16,734 nt of DNA from MGBC120314 sp964403785 (GCA_964403785.1 CAYOHM010000042.1:1-16734); one strand, 5' to 3'; counted from the stretch's first letter, positions 6,763 through 14,176 are shown. Made by a program: numbers and translations. Notes: generated from the sequence alone by a model not told the origin.

Positions 6763-9456
6763 CTACTTTGATATATATGCCGTTGTAAGCTTGCTCGTTA
6801 CACCGCCGTAGCTTGCCGCCGGTGCCGATTCACCCTTTGGAACTAAAACTATCTGGATTCCCTCAAGGCGCTTTGCATATCCTGCTGTTCCTGCTGATTC
6901 GCCATTTTTAGCCCAGCCGAGCCAGCCATATGACTGTGCATGAACCCTGTAATAAACGTCATAATGCTCTGCCATCTCGCCGGTGAGCTCTATCTGGATT
7001 GCTTCAAGGCGCTTTGCCTCACCCGAGGTTCCGGACATCGCACCGTCGCTCCTCCATTCCTTCTCCCAGCCATAGGTCTGTACATGGGTACGGTATTTAA
7101 TACCGCCTGAATACTGCTTGTTTGTAAGCTGAATCTTTATGCCTTCGAGTCTCTTTGCTTCTCCTGAGGTTCCGGACATTTTTCCGTTATATTTCCAGCC
7201 CTGCCAGCCATATGACTGTACGTGAGTTCTGTAAGCCACATTTGTTGTATCCGAACCGCTTACTTCAGACGACGCGCCCGAATTTGATATGTACGCCGAA
7301 GCCTGCTTTGATGCCACGCCACCCATATTGACATCTATGCTTTCGCCCTTTTTAACAACAACTATCTGGATAGCCTCAAGACGCTTTGCATATCCTGCCG
7401 TTCCTGCCGGTTCACCGTTTTTAGCCCAGTTAAACCAGCCATATGACTGTGCATGAACCCTGTAATAAACATCATAGTTATCCTTGTCTGCCCCGGTAAG
7501 CTGAATCTTTATTGCCTCAAGACGCTTTGCCTCGCCCTCGGTTCCGCTCATCTCACCATTTGAAGACCATGGTAACCAGCCATAAGACTGACAATGAGTT
7601 GTATACTGGATTCCGAGATTCGAATTTCCACTTACCTTTATGTCAATTGCCTCAAGACGCTTTGCGTTTCCGACAGTTCCTGAAATCGCACCGTTTGTAA
7701 GCCAGCTTGTTTCCCAGCCCTTTGACTGGATGTGGGTTTTGTAGGAGACGGTGATATCCTTTACGGTATCAGCTATAGGCTCATCAGCCTCCTTTTTAGC
7801 CTCTGTGGTTGTCGGCGTATTGCCGGAATTATCAACTACCTCCAACAAAAACGGAGAAAACTGCCTTACATCAATCCATATCTTTCCATCTTCCACATAT
7901 CTGTCCTCTGTCTGGATAGTACCATCAGAAAGCAGATGACGAATCCTTACCCTGTCACCATTTTTTGTTCCGTCCGGTGCCTTAAAGAATACTCTCGCAT
8001 CCTCCTTACTGAAGTCATATTTTCCCGACATATGTATTTCATAGAAATTCTCTCCCTTATAGCCTTTTTCTAATAATTTTTCGTATTCATTTCCCTTTTT
8101 GTCTTTTACGTCTACATACAGTCTGGAGGTGTCATCCAACGAGGAATTACTTACAAATATTCCTGTATTCTCATCTTGGATACCAACATAGAAGTCACCG
8201 GCACTCAGATCTACATCTGTAGCGCCATCCCAAGCACCTCTATAATAAGTTATATTCTTGTCCTGATAAATCGTCGTGTTACCATATCTGTCTGTAGCCC
8301 TAATTGAACTAACTTCATTTTTACCATATACCGGCGAAAACATTATGAATTCATATAATCCCGTTTCACTATTATATTCGCCTTGTGTTTGATAACCATT
8401 ATCAGCATTTTCATATACAAGCTCTACATCTTGGATACCTGAATCATCTGTCACTTCGAGATATAATTTAATACGCTCATTCAACGAAGCAGTATTTTTA
8501 TCAATCTTTATGGATGCAATATTGATACTCGGTCCTTCATTATCATTGTTATTACCTCCGACAACATTGAAATTCCCGGCACTTAAATCCGCTTCATCAC
8601 CATCAGTCAAGGCGTTCTCCCAATATGCACAGGATTTATCTATATACTTCTTTTCATTTCCATATGCGTCCTTGGCACGTATCATGGCAATCTCATTTTC
8701 ACCATATACCGATGAGGTCATGATAAAATCATATGTGCCTTTGCTCTCGTTATATTCAGCCACCGAACTACATCCACTAGCCGCATTGTAATATAGCAGC
8801 TCAGCATATGCAATCGGTGAATCATCCTCTATTTTAACGCTCAATGTAACATAGCCATTTAATTCAATTTCCTTATTATCAATTGAAATAGTGTCCAGCA
8901 TTATATTTGGAGCAGTTGTATCGTCACCTGTTCCTCCGGTAACTGTAAAATCACCACTACTCATATCCACATCTATAGCATTATCCCAAGCACCTCTAAA
9001 ATACGTTATATTCTTGTCCTGATAAATTGTCACGTTACCATATAAGTCTGCGACCCTAATGGAGTCAATCTCATTTTTACCATAAAACTGCAACGGTGGC
9101 GTCGTAAAGTCATATTTCCCCGTCTTTTCGTTATATTCGCCATCGATACTGTAGCCATTGTCAACATTACTATATGTCAAGGTAACATACTGTATACCGT
9201 TTTTATCATAGCTATCAGTATCAACTGTGACTCCCACGCTAAAGGTCACCCTTCCGCCTATCTCAACCTCCGATTTATCAACCGAAATGTTACTAACATC
9301 AACAGTTGGTCCGGTTTTATCATCCTCATTTGCGCTTACTGGTTTTACAACATTCTCTGTTGTACTTTCTGTCGCACCCACATTAAACGGTGCCGAGCTT
9401 ACACCGAGCGCAACAGCTAGTATCGTCGCCAAAATTCTTTTTTTGACTTTTCTCAT
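6763..9456 (-). CDS. Secreted ChW-repeat protein A with three Ig-like repeats
   Basis: A secreted or surface-associated protein of 897 aa. Signal peptide about 1-28 (MRKVKKRILATILAVALG start). Then three tandem repeats of about 115-125 residues (about 49-175, 182-299, 307-423), each with GPxxxxxxISxDK-like openings, YxNAxxGY, YGKNEI and SAGDF-like ends, resembling bacterial Ig/cadherin-like modules. A further beta-rich domain follows (about 429-543), then a Thr/Glu linker, then six ChW repeats (about 570-877; motif HxQSYGW...NG...SGT.G.AKRLEAI), and a short tail ending AYISK. ChW repeats (Pfam ChW family, clostridial hydrophobic with conserved Trp) occur in secreted clostridial proteins and are thought to bind cell-surface material; the ligand is unknown. 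ATG 9456 has AGGAGG at good spacing. An in-frame TTG at 9588 is not used, because it would place coding sequence in the leader hairpin. No sortase motif is seen. Confidence 0.92.
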   Translation of the reverse strand: MRKVKKRILATILAVALGVSSAPFNVGATESTTENVVKPVSANEDDKTGPTVDVSNISVDKSEVEIGGRVTFSVGVTVDTDSYDKNGIQYVTLTYSNVDNGYSIDGEYNEKTGKYDFTTPPLQFYGKNEIDSIRVADLYGNVTIYQDKNITYFRGAWDNAIDVDMSSGDFTVTGGTGDDTTAPNIMLDTISIDNKEIELNGYVTLSVKIEDDSPIAYAELLYYNAASGCSSVAEYNESKGTYDFIMTSSVYGENEIAMIRAKDAYGNEKKYIDKSCAYWENALTDGDEADLSAGNFNVVGGNNNDNEGPSINIASIKIDKNTASLNERIKLYLEVTDDSGIQDVELVYENADNGYQTQGEYNSETGLYEFIMFSPVYGKNEVSSIRATDRYGNTTIYQDKNITYYRGAWDGATDVDLSAGDFYVGIQDENTGIFVSNSSLDDTSRLYVDVKDKKGNEYEKLLEKGYKGENFYEIHMSGKYDFSKEDARVFFKAPDGTKNGDRVRIRHLLSDGTIQTEDRYVEDGKIWIDVRQFSPFLLEVVDNSGNTPTTTEAKKEADEPIADTVKDITVSYKTHIQSKGWETSWLTNGAISGTVGNAKRLEAIDIKVSGNSNLGIQYTTHCQSYGWLPWSSNGEMSGTEGEAKRLEAIKIQLTGADKDNYDVYYRVHAQSYGWFNWAKNGEPAGTAGYAKRLEAIQIVVVKKGESIDVNMGGVASKQASAYISNSGASSEVSGSDTTNVAYRTHVQSYGWQGWKYNGKMSGTSGEAKRLEGIKIQLTNKQYSGGIKYRTHVQTYGWEKEWRSDGAMSGTSGEAKRLEAIQIELTGEMAEHYDVYYRVHAQSYGWLGWAKNGESAGTAGYAKRLEGIQIVLVPKGESAPAASYGGVTSKLTTAYISK

Positions 9457-9514
9457 CTCGTCTCTCCTCCTTATCTTTTTTTCCGAGCCGAACTCCACAG
9501 AATAAAATACAAAA

Positions 9515-9565
9515 CCCCTTGGAAGGCTTTTCATATACATTTTGTAATCAGGCATATCCAAGGGG
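9515..9565 (-). promoter_or_regulatory. Leader hairpin of ChW gene A
   Basis: In the 5' UTR a perfect 9-bp stem, CCCCTTGGA with TCCAAGGGG, encloses a 33-nt loop and is followed by TTTTGTATTTTAT. The equivalent place before ChW gene C (12905-12955) has the same hairpin with paired base changes and a well-conserved loop (around GATTACAAAATGTAT). The conserved structure suggests a regulatory RNA element, either attenuator or stability stem. No known riboswitch class is recognised. Confidence 0.6.
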
Positions 9566-9603
9566 CTCTGCATCATTCGCAAATTCAATTAAAATCAATC
9601 AAC

Positions 9604-9631
9604 ATTATATATAAATGCATATATTTGTCAA
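9604..9631 (-). promoter_or_regulatory. Sigma-A promoter of ChW gene A
   Basis: TTGACA (9626-9631), 16-bp spacer, TATAAT (9604-9609) on the minus strand. The leader would be about 140 nt and contains the hairpin at 9515-9565. The box sequences and spacing match those before ChW gene C. Confidence 0.85.
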
Positions 9632-9639
9632 GAAATCAA

Positions 9640-9684
9640 CATAACTTCCTTGGAGTTAACAGACACATCAAATCCATGCAACAA
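9640..9684 (-). pseudogene. C-terminal remnant of an AAA ATPase gene
   Basis: Fifteen codons read LLHGFDVSVNSKEVM, against LLPRFDVFVNSKGEM at the end of the ATPase at 13027-14073; the DNA is also clearly similar. The piece lies just upstream of the ChW gene A promoter, the same position the intact ATPase occupies before ChW gene C, and it abuts the end of the nuclease gene. It is a scar of a deleted ATPase copy. Confidence 0.8.
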
Positions 9685-9701
9685 AATTTTCACATTCTTC
9701 T

Positions 9702-10337
9702 TCACACTCTCCTTCTGTGGCTTCCCCTTTTCTTCTTAACTCTTTTCCCCGGGTTTTGCGCCTGCCTGTACGCCTTGATATCCTGCCCGATGGTGGTGTA
9801 GTCACGCTCAAAAAGCTCGTCACTTATCAGCATATTAAGCCTTGCCGTATCGACGCTTTTAATCAGATAATCGCGCACATAATCCTTGCTTTTGGCCTTG
9901 TATGCATAAAGACCGCAAAGCTCCTGTATGTGGGCAAGCTCCGGCCGCCATAGGAAACGAATCTTTTTATATATGTCACAATTCGGATTAAGGCTTGCAT
10001 TTCTTACATTATATATATCAAGCTTATCATCAATTAATTCCACGGATATAATCCCCCAATGCTCCGGCACATGTGATTTCACGCCCACTGCATGCGTGCT
10101 GCCAACCACCACATAGTTATAATCAAAATACAAATCGTAGTCCTTAACCTGCCGGTCAAGCCTGGCGTAGGAATCCGCATCGCTTTTTATCTCAATGCCC
10201 ATAATGTAATCCGCACCGACCATAACCACGTCCGCCCTGGAATCACCCATATTCTTTTCTTCAAAAATGCGAACCTTGCCGAATTTATCCTCCAGATAAA
10301 AAAACAGCGGTTCCCTTATATCCTTATCGTGTAGCAT
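9702..10337 (-). CDS. PD-(D/E)XK nuclease-like protein (MmcB/sce7726-like)
   Basis: A 211-aa cytoplasmic protein with a restriction-endonuclease-like core: Glu9 (IREPLFFYLE), Asp36 (SRADVVMV), Glu49-x-Lys51 (GIEIKSD), then RLxxQVKDYDLYFDYNYVVVG, the usual order of PD-(D/E)XK folds. The layout recalls MmcB-like and sce7726 family proteins (family assignment from memory of motifs, moderate). The C-terminal third is helical and ends in a very basic tail (KRVKKKRGSHRRRV), likely to touch nucleic acid. The ATG at 10337 has a weak GGGG ribosome site. It lies between ChW genes C and A, and truncated copies of its 3' end recur at 6539-6676 and 14273-14338. Possible roles are DNA repair, defence, or upkeep of the locus. 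Whether it acts with the ATPase at 13027-14073 is inference. Confidence 0.75.
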   Translation of the reverse strand: MLHDKDIREPLFFYLEDKFGKVRIFEEKNMGDSRADVVMVGADYIMGIEIKSDADSYARLDRQVKDYDLYFDYNYVVVGSTHAVGVKSHVPEHWGIISVELIDDKLDIYNVRNASLNPNCDIYKKIRFLWRPELAHIQELCGLYAYKAKSKDYVRDYLIKSVDTARLNMLISDELFERDYTTIGQDIKAYRQAQNPGKRVKKKRGSHRRRV

Positions 10338-10373
10338 AAATCATACCCCGTTTCCATGTAGAATCTATCATAC

Positions 10374-10494
10374 GAAGCAGCCCGACAGGGCTGTTTCCGT
10401 CCGCACGCATTGCCGTTAGCCTGCTTTAGCAGGGTGACGGCAGCAATAGCACGGAGTGCTATGCGTTAAGTTCGCGAAACGACATTGAATCGCG
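10374..10494. repeat. GC-rich multi-hairpin intergenic element
   Basis: In the gap between ChW gene C and the nuclease gene, about 120 bp is more GC-rich than its surroundings and full of inverted repeats: CAGCCC-GACA-GGGCTG (10378-10393); GCCGT...ACGGC (10412-10441) enclosing CCTGCT-TT-AGCAGG; ATAGCAC-GGA-GTGCTAT (10446-10462); and the palindrome TTCGCGAA (10471-10478). It could be a mobile palindromic repeat (MITE or REP-like) or a structured RNA leader of the nuclease gene. It is absent from the equivalent place after ChW gene A, where the deletion removed the region. Confidence 0.55.
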
Positions 10495-10533
10495 TATATT
10501 CATTTTATATAATAACACAAAAACAACATTTTC

Positions 10534-10571
10534 TAAAACAACAAAAGAGCAGGTCAAATGGCCTGCCCTTT
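10534..10571 (-). terminator. Rho-independent terminator of ChW gene C
   Basis: On the minus strand AAAGGGCAGG pairs with CCTGCTCTTT around an 8-base loop and is followed by a T-rich tract. It lies about 15 bp after the gene C stop and is the counterpart of the terminator at 6711-6748, with a differing loop. Confidence 0.8.
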
Positions 10572-10585
10572 CACGTTAGATTAAC

Positions 10586-12853
10586 CTACTTCGATATATA
10601 TGCCGTTGTAAGCTTGCTCGTTACACCGCCATAGCTTGCCGCCGGTGCCGATTCACCCTTTGGAACTAAAACTATCTGGATTCCCTCAAGGCGCTTTGCA
10701 TATCCTGCTGTTCCTGCTGATTCGCCATTTTTAGCCCAGCCGAGCCAGCCATATGACTGTGCATGAACCCTGTAATAAACGTCATAATGCTCTGCCATCT
10801 CGCCGGTGAGCTCTATCTGGATTGCTTCAAGGCGCTTTGCCTCACCCGAGGTTCCGGACATCGCACCGTCGCTCCTCCATTCCTTCTCCCAGCCATAGGT
10901 CTGTACATGGGTACGGTATTTAATACCGCCTGAATACTGCTTGTTTGTAAGCTGAATCTTTATGCCTTCGAGTCTCTTTGCTTCTCCTGAGGTTCCGGAC
11001 ATTTTTCCGTTATATTTCCAGCCCTGCCAGCCATATGACTGTACGTGAGTTCTGTAAGCCACATTTGTTGTATCCGAACCGCTTACTTCAGACGACGCGC
11101 CCGAATTTGATATGTACGCCGAAGCCTGCTTTGATGCCACGCCACCCATATTGACATCTATGCTTTCGCCCTTTTTAACAACAACTATCTGGATAGCCTC
11201 AAGACGCTTTGCATATCCTGCCGTTCCTGCCGGTTCACCGTTTTTAGCCCAGTTAAGCCAGCCATATGACTGTGCATGAACCCTGTAATAAACATCGTAC
11301 AAATCCTTATCTGCACCTGTAAGCTGAATCTTAATCGCCTCCAGGCGCTTTGCCTCGCCCTCGGTTCCGCTCATTCCGCCATCTGACGACCATGGAAGCC
11401 AGCCGTAGGACTGGCAGTGTGTTGTGTACTGAATGCCGAGATTGTAATCACCGCTTACCTTTATGTCGATTGCCTCAAGCCGCTTTGCGCTTCCGACAGT
11501 TCCGGAAGTTGCACCGTTTGTAAGCCAGTCCTTTTCCCAGCCCTTGGACTGGATGTGGGTTTTGTAGGATACAGTAATATCCTTAGCAGCAGAAGTTACA
11601 GTAATATCCTCAGCAGTAGAAGTTACAGTAAAGCTTGCCGGACTGCTTGAATCCTCAACCCACAGATAATATACCTTATCTACAGAGCCTGTATTTGCAA
11701 GTACGTGACTCTCACATCCGTATATGTAGTCGTCGCCAGAATCAACACCCTCATATCTAGAATGAAAAACTATACTATCGTAATTTTCCACCTTGTAATT
11801 TCCCTCAGAGAAAATCTTCGCATCTGCATTCGTATCATTGAACTTAACTGTAGATGTCGCACCTGCCGGCACGGTGAGCTTGTACAGCTTACCGGTTGCT
11901 GTATAATAATGCGTCTCACTAAAGCCTAAGCTGTACGGCACGCTTATCTGCATGCTTGTACCCTCACTGTTAGTGTGTGTTCCTGAGCTGATTGCAGTTG
12001 CGGAACCGACCTTTTCACTAAGGAATGGATATGGGTGCATTAAATTATAGCTGCTATATATAACTTTAAGCTTGGTATTTTTGCTCGTATCAAGTGATGT
12101 GAGAAGATTACCCTCACACTCCAATACGGTAAGTTCTGTACACTTGCTCACATCTAGAGTTTTAAGTTTGTTTGCTCCACATTCGAGATCCTCAAGCTTT
12201 ATATTTTTGCTCACATCCAGACTCGGAAGCCCACAATTAAAGCAATATAAAGTCTTTAGCTCTGTGTTCTTGCTTGTATCTAACTTACTAAGCGTATTAC
12301 CTGCACACCAAAGCTCCTGAAGGCTGGTATTGTTAGATATATCCAACGATGTAAGGTCACAGTACTCAGCATACAACTCTTTAAGCTTTGTATTTTTGCT
12401 CACATCTAAGCTCTTCAGGGAAACTAAATTAACATCCAAGATTTCAAGATTTGTAAAATATTCCAGTCCTGTTAAGTCCCGCTTGGAATCTTCGCTGTAT
12501 AAATCTCGTAAATCAAGCTCTTTTATTGTACTTGCTTTGATTGTTAGTTCGCCACTTGATGTACTTGTTACAGCACAATTATCGCTAAGCCACGCTCTGA
12601 ATTCTTCATCTGGGAAATTTGCAGCATTCAGGGTAACACTGCCATCTGAATTTGTCCCCTTATCATTACTTAACACGTTCTCTTCAACTACTAATTTGTC
12701 TGCATCAGTAGCTGTCGCTGTCCCCTCTGATGACTCCACATTTACAACATTCTCTGTTGTACTTTCTGTTGCACCTACATTAAACGGTGCCGAGCTTACA
12801 CCGAGAGCAACAGCCAGTATCGTCGCCAAAATTCTGTTTTTGACTTTTCTCAT
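10586..12853 (-). CDS. Secreted ChW-repeat protein C with leucine-rich repeats
   Basis: A secreted protein of 755 aa. Signal peptide about 1-28, nearly identical to protein A (one K/N change in the first residues). A Ser/Thr/Asp linker is followed by a motif NAANFPDEEFRAWLSDN common before clostridial LRRs. About seven 21-residue leucine-rich repeats follow (about 110-275, LxxLDVSKNTKLKxLxC pattern), then a beta-rich domain about 290-415 (YKLTVPAGATSTVKF, YYLWVEDSSSPASFTV), then six ChW repeats (about 425-735) and the tail AYISK. LRRs of this type usually bind proteins or glycans, so an adhesin role is inferred. ATG 12853 has AGGAGG at good spacing. It has its own promoter and leader hairpin, follows the ATPase gene, and ends in a terminator. 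The ChW half appears base-identical to gene E over about 930 bp. Confidence 0.92.
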   Translation of the reverse strand: MRKVKNRILATILAVALGVSSAPFNVGATESTTENVVNVESSEGTATATDADKLVVEENVLSNDKGTNSDGSVTLNAANFPDEEFRAWLSDNCAVTSTSSGELTIKASTIKELDLRDLYSEDSKRDLTGLEYFTNLEILDVNLVSLKSLDVSKNTKLKELYAEYCDLTSLDISNNTSLQELWCAGNTLSKLDTSKNTELKTLYCFNCGLPSLDVSKNIKLEDLECGANKLKTLDVSKCTELTVLECEGNLLTSLDTSKNTKLKVIYSSYNLMHPYPFLSEKVGSATAISSGTHTNSEGTSMQISVPYSLGFSETHYYTATGKLYKLTVPAGATSTVKFNDTNADAKIFSEGNYKVENYDSIVFHSRYEGVDSGDDYIYGCESHVLANTGSVDKVYYLWVEDSSSPASFTVTSTAEDITVTSAAKDITVSYKTHIQSKGWEKDWLTNGATSGTVGSAKRLEAIDIKVSGDYNLGIQYTTHCQSYGWLPWSSDGGMSGTEGEAKRLEAIKIQLTGADKDLYDVYYRVHAQSYGWLNWAKNGEPAGTAGYAKRLEAIQIVVVKKGESIDVNMGGVASKQASAYISNSGASSEVSGSDTTNVAYRTHVQSYGWQGWKYNGKMSGTSGEAKRLEGIKIQLTNKQYSGGIKYRTHVQTYGWEKEWRSDGAMSGTSGEAKRLEAIQIELTGEMAEHYDVYYRVHAQSYGWLGWAKNGESAGTAGYAKRLEGIQIVLVPKGESAPAASYGGVTSKLTTAYISK
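10621..11554. repeat. Long direct repeat, copy 1 (ChW block of gene C)
   Basis: This 934-bp block matches 14568-15501 at a constant offset of 3947 bp, with no indel and no mismatch that I noticed by eye. It covers the six ChW repeats. The first ~680 bp also matches 6798-7433 upward in gene A with very few changes. The identity ends abruptly at the edge of the first ChW repeat. Confidence 0.85.
11571..11624. repeat. 27-bp tandem duplication inside ChW gene C
   Basis: Two adjacent 27-bp units (11571-11597 and 11598-11624), differing at a few bases, encode nine residues twice (AKDITVTSA then AEDITVTST). They sit exactly where the variable middle of the protein joins the ChW block, and the frame is kept. 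This looks like a scar of the join. Confidence 0.75.
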
Positions 12854-12904
12854 CTCGTCTCTCCTCCTTATATTTTTTTACGAGCCGAACTCCACAGAAC
12901 AAAA

Positions 12905-12955
12905 CCCCCTGGTTAGCTTTTCACATACATTTTGTAATCAAGCATAACCAAGGGG
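12905..12955 (-). promoter_or_regulatory. Leader hairpin of ChW gene C
   Basis: The 5' UTR holds CCCCTTGGTTA paired with TAACCAGGGG (one bulge), extendable by GCTT/AAGC, then GGTTTTGTTCTG. It matches the hairpin before gene A at 9515-9565, where the upper stem is GGA/TCC instead of GGTTA/TAACC. Pairing is thus kept although the bases differ. Confidence 0.6.
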
Positions 12956-12993
12956 TTCTGTAGCATTCGCATATTCAATTAAAGTCAGTCAAC

Positions 12994-13021
12994 ATTATAT
13001 ACACATACATGTATTTGTCAA
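12994..13021 (-). promoter_or_regulatory. Sigma-A promoter of ChW gene C
   Basis: TTGACA (13016-13021), 16-bp spacer, TATAAT (12994-12999) on the minus strand, starting 6 bp after the ATPase stop codon. Gene C can therefore be expressed without the ATPase. Confidence 0.85.
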
Positions 13022-13026
13022 GGAAT

Positions 13027-14073
13027 TTACATCTCTCCCTTGGAATTAACAAACACATCAAATCTAGGCAGCAAAAATGACATATAGCCATAATTTGAAG
13101 TGTCAAGTATGCCTCTTTTTTTCAATCTATCCCTATATACGGATATATAATTCGACTTAAGCTCTGTACACTCAATCAATTCATGTGTTTTGACTTTTCC
13201 ACCTTTCACGGCAATCGCATGCAAAAGCTCTTTATCGCCCTCAGACAATTCAGACCATATCTTATCATAGGAATACTCATCGAGATACTGATCATACTCC
13301 GGGAGCAGCTCATCCAGCTGCGACTTATTTTTCCATCGCAGATATCCAAGCACCTGAAACGCAAACGGGTAACCATTAGTATACCTAGCCATTTTCATTG
13401 CCTCATCCCCAGGTATGGCAAACAAGCTTTCATATTTCCTGGCAATGGCATTGAGATTAAGCGACTTCAAGTCAATCTTTGGTGCCCTGTACAAAAAGGT
13501 CAACGACTTATCATTTTGCAAATCATAAATATTTTGATACAATCCGGTCATGAGAAGATAGATAGGATACTCCTCGCGAACAAATATCTGAAAAGCACTT
13601 ACAAATGTTCGTACATAATCATTTTTTGTAACCTCATCTATAGTGATTAATATTCGTTTTCCTGATTTTTTTATTTCCTTCAGCATCATCTCTATAGCTG
13701 TTTCAATATCTGTTACAGGAACCGATTTTTCAACACTTGCCCCCAAGCCAAATGCCGAGAAGTTAAACTTAGCCTGTATAAACAGTCTGTTGAATTCCTC
13801 TATGCTGTACAGCTTCGAGGCAAAGCTCTGTAACAAATCTCTGGCAGGGTTTAACGCCACAACTTTCCAAGCATCTAATGCGCCAATCTGTTTTGATATA
13901 CTCGTAAGCAAAACAGTTTTTCCGTAACCCCTTACTCCTGTTATCATATAAACCTGATTAGACGGGTTATCTGCTGTAAAATCCTCTATAATCTCATCTG
14001 TTTGCGCAATTCTGGATATTAGCTGTGGAGGCTCTTTTCCAAATGTTAGTGTAAATGGGTTCTGCATTCTCAT
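13027..14073 (-). CDS. AAA/STAND-type P-loop ATPase with C-terminal winged helix
   Basis: A 348-aa cytoplasmic ATPase resembling the archaeal-ATPase-like (ATPase_2) group seen widely in Lachnospiraceae. Walker A GVRGYGKT (46-53), Walker B ILITIDE (141-147) and a sensor-like MTGLY (175-179) are present, so ATP hydrolysis is likely. The C-terminal part (about 275-340, HAIAVKGGKVKTHELIECT to LKKRGILD) looks like a winged helix-turn-helix. Start: ATG 14073 is listed, but ATG 14067 (MQNPFTLTFGKEP) has the AGGCGG site at better spacing. Direction and position place it before ChW gene C; a 15-codon remnant of a second copy precedes ChW gene A. Upstream are seven phased TATAA repeats, suggesting autoregulation by the winged helix (inference). 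It could be a regulator, a chaperone-like partner of the nuclease, or part of a defence system. Confidence 0.85.
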   Translation of the reverse strand: MRMQNPFTLTFGKEPPQLISRIAQTDEIIEDFTADNPSNQVYMITGVRGYGKTVLLTSISKQIGALDAWKVVALNPARDLLQSFASKLYSIEEFNRLFIQAKFNFSAFGLGASVEKSVPVTDIETAIEMMLKEIKKSGKRILITIDEVTKNDYVRTFVSAFQIFVREEYPIYLLMTGLYQNIYDLQNDKSLTFLYRAPKIDLKSLNLNAIARKYESLFAIPGDEAMKMARYTNGYPFAFQVLGYLRWKNKSQLDELLPEYDQYLDEYSYDKIWSELSEGDKELLHAIAVKGGKVKTHELIECTELKSNYISVYRDRLKKRGILDTSNYGYMSFLLPRFDVFVNSKGEM

Positions 14074-14080
14074 TACCGCC

Positions 14081-14169
14081 TTTTATAAGTTTTTATAACT
14101 TCGAAACCGTTTTATAACTTTTTATAAGTTTTTATAACTCCGAAATTATTTTATAACTTTTTATAACTT
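14081..14169. repeat. Array of seven TATAA repeats upstream of the ATPase gene
   Basis: The motif TTTATAA(C/G)T recurs with TATAA cores starting at 14084, 14094, 14113, 14123, 14133, 14152 and 14162. The spacings are 10, 19, 10, 10, 19, 10, that is one or two helical turns. Two longer units are separated by TCGAAACCG and CCGAAATTA-like spacers. The array covers the spacer and downstream side of a possible promoter and ends just before the ATPase ribosome site. It looks like a cooperative operator. Confidence 0.7.
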
Positions 14170-14176
14170 TTGGCAA
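14148..14176 (-). promoter_or_regulatory. Possible promoter of the ATPase gene
   Basis: TTGCCA (14171-14176), 17-bp spacer, TAAAAT (14148-14153) on the minus strand. The match to consensus is moderate. Repeats six and seven of the TATAA array lie in the spacer, which would suit repression. Confidence 0.45.

Noticed and set aside
6882..7730. Regular repeats resembling a CRISPR array
   Set aside because: The period is a ~45-residue protein repeat in frame with ChW motifs, with no short invariant repeats and unique spacers, and no cas genes.
9457..9588. 44-residue N-terminal extension of ChW protein A from TTG at 9588
   Set aside because: It would code through the leader hairpin and put residues before the signal peptide. 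The matching region of gene C has a stop codon, and a strong AGGAGG precedes ATG 9456.
10440..10470. ATAGCAC/GTGCTAT repeat as a second CIRCE site
   Set aside because: The spacer is 3 bp instead of 9 and the half-sites do not match GCACTC/GAGTGC in the right order.
12330..12947. Plus-strand open frame of 205 codons
   Set aside because: It lies antisense to the signal peptide and LRR region of ChW gene C, has Ser/Leu-rich shadow composition and no ribosome site.
12897..12970. Possible leader peptide before ChW gene C (MRMLQNPLVMLDYKMYVKS)
   Set aside because: No ribosome site precedes it and in gene A the same stretch is not closed by a stop, so the conservation is better explained by RNA structure.
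13183..13650. Plus-strand open frame of 155 codons
   Set aside because: Antisense to the ATPase, whose conserved motifs are plain; no recognisable domain or start signal.
14081..14169. AT-rich repeats as a replication origin or plasmid iterons
   Set aside because: No replication initiator gene is nearby and the array fits the operator position of the ATPase gene better. It is kept only as an alternative.
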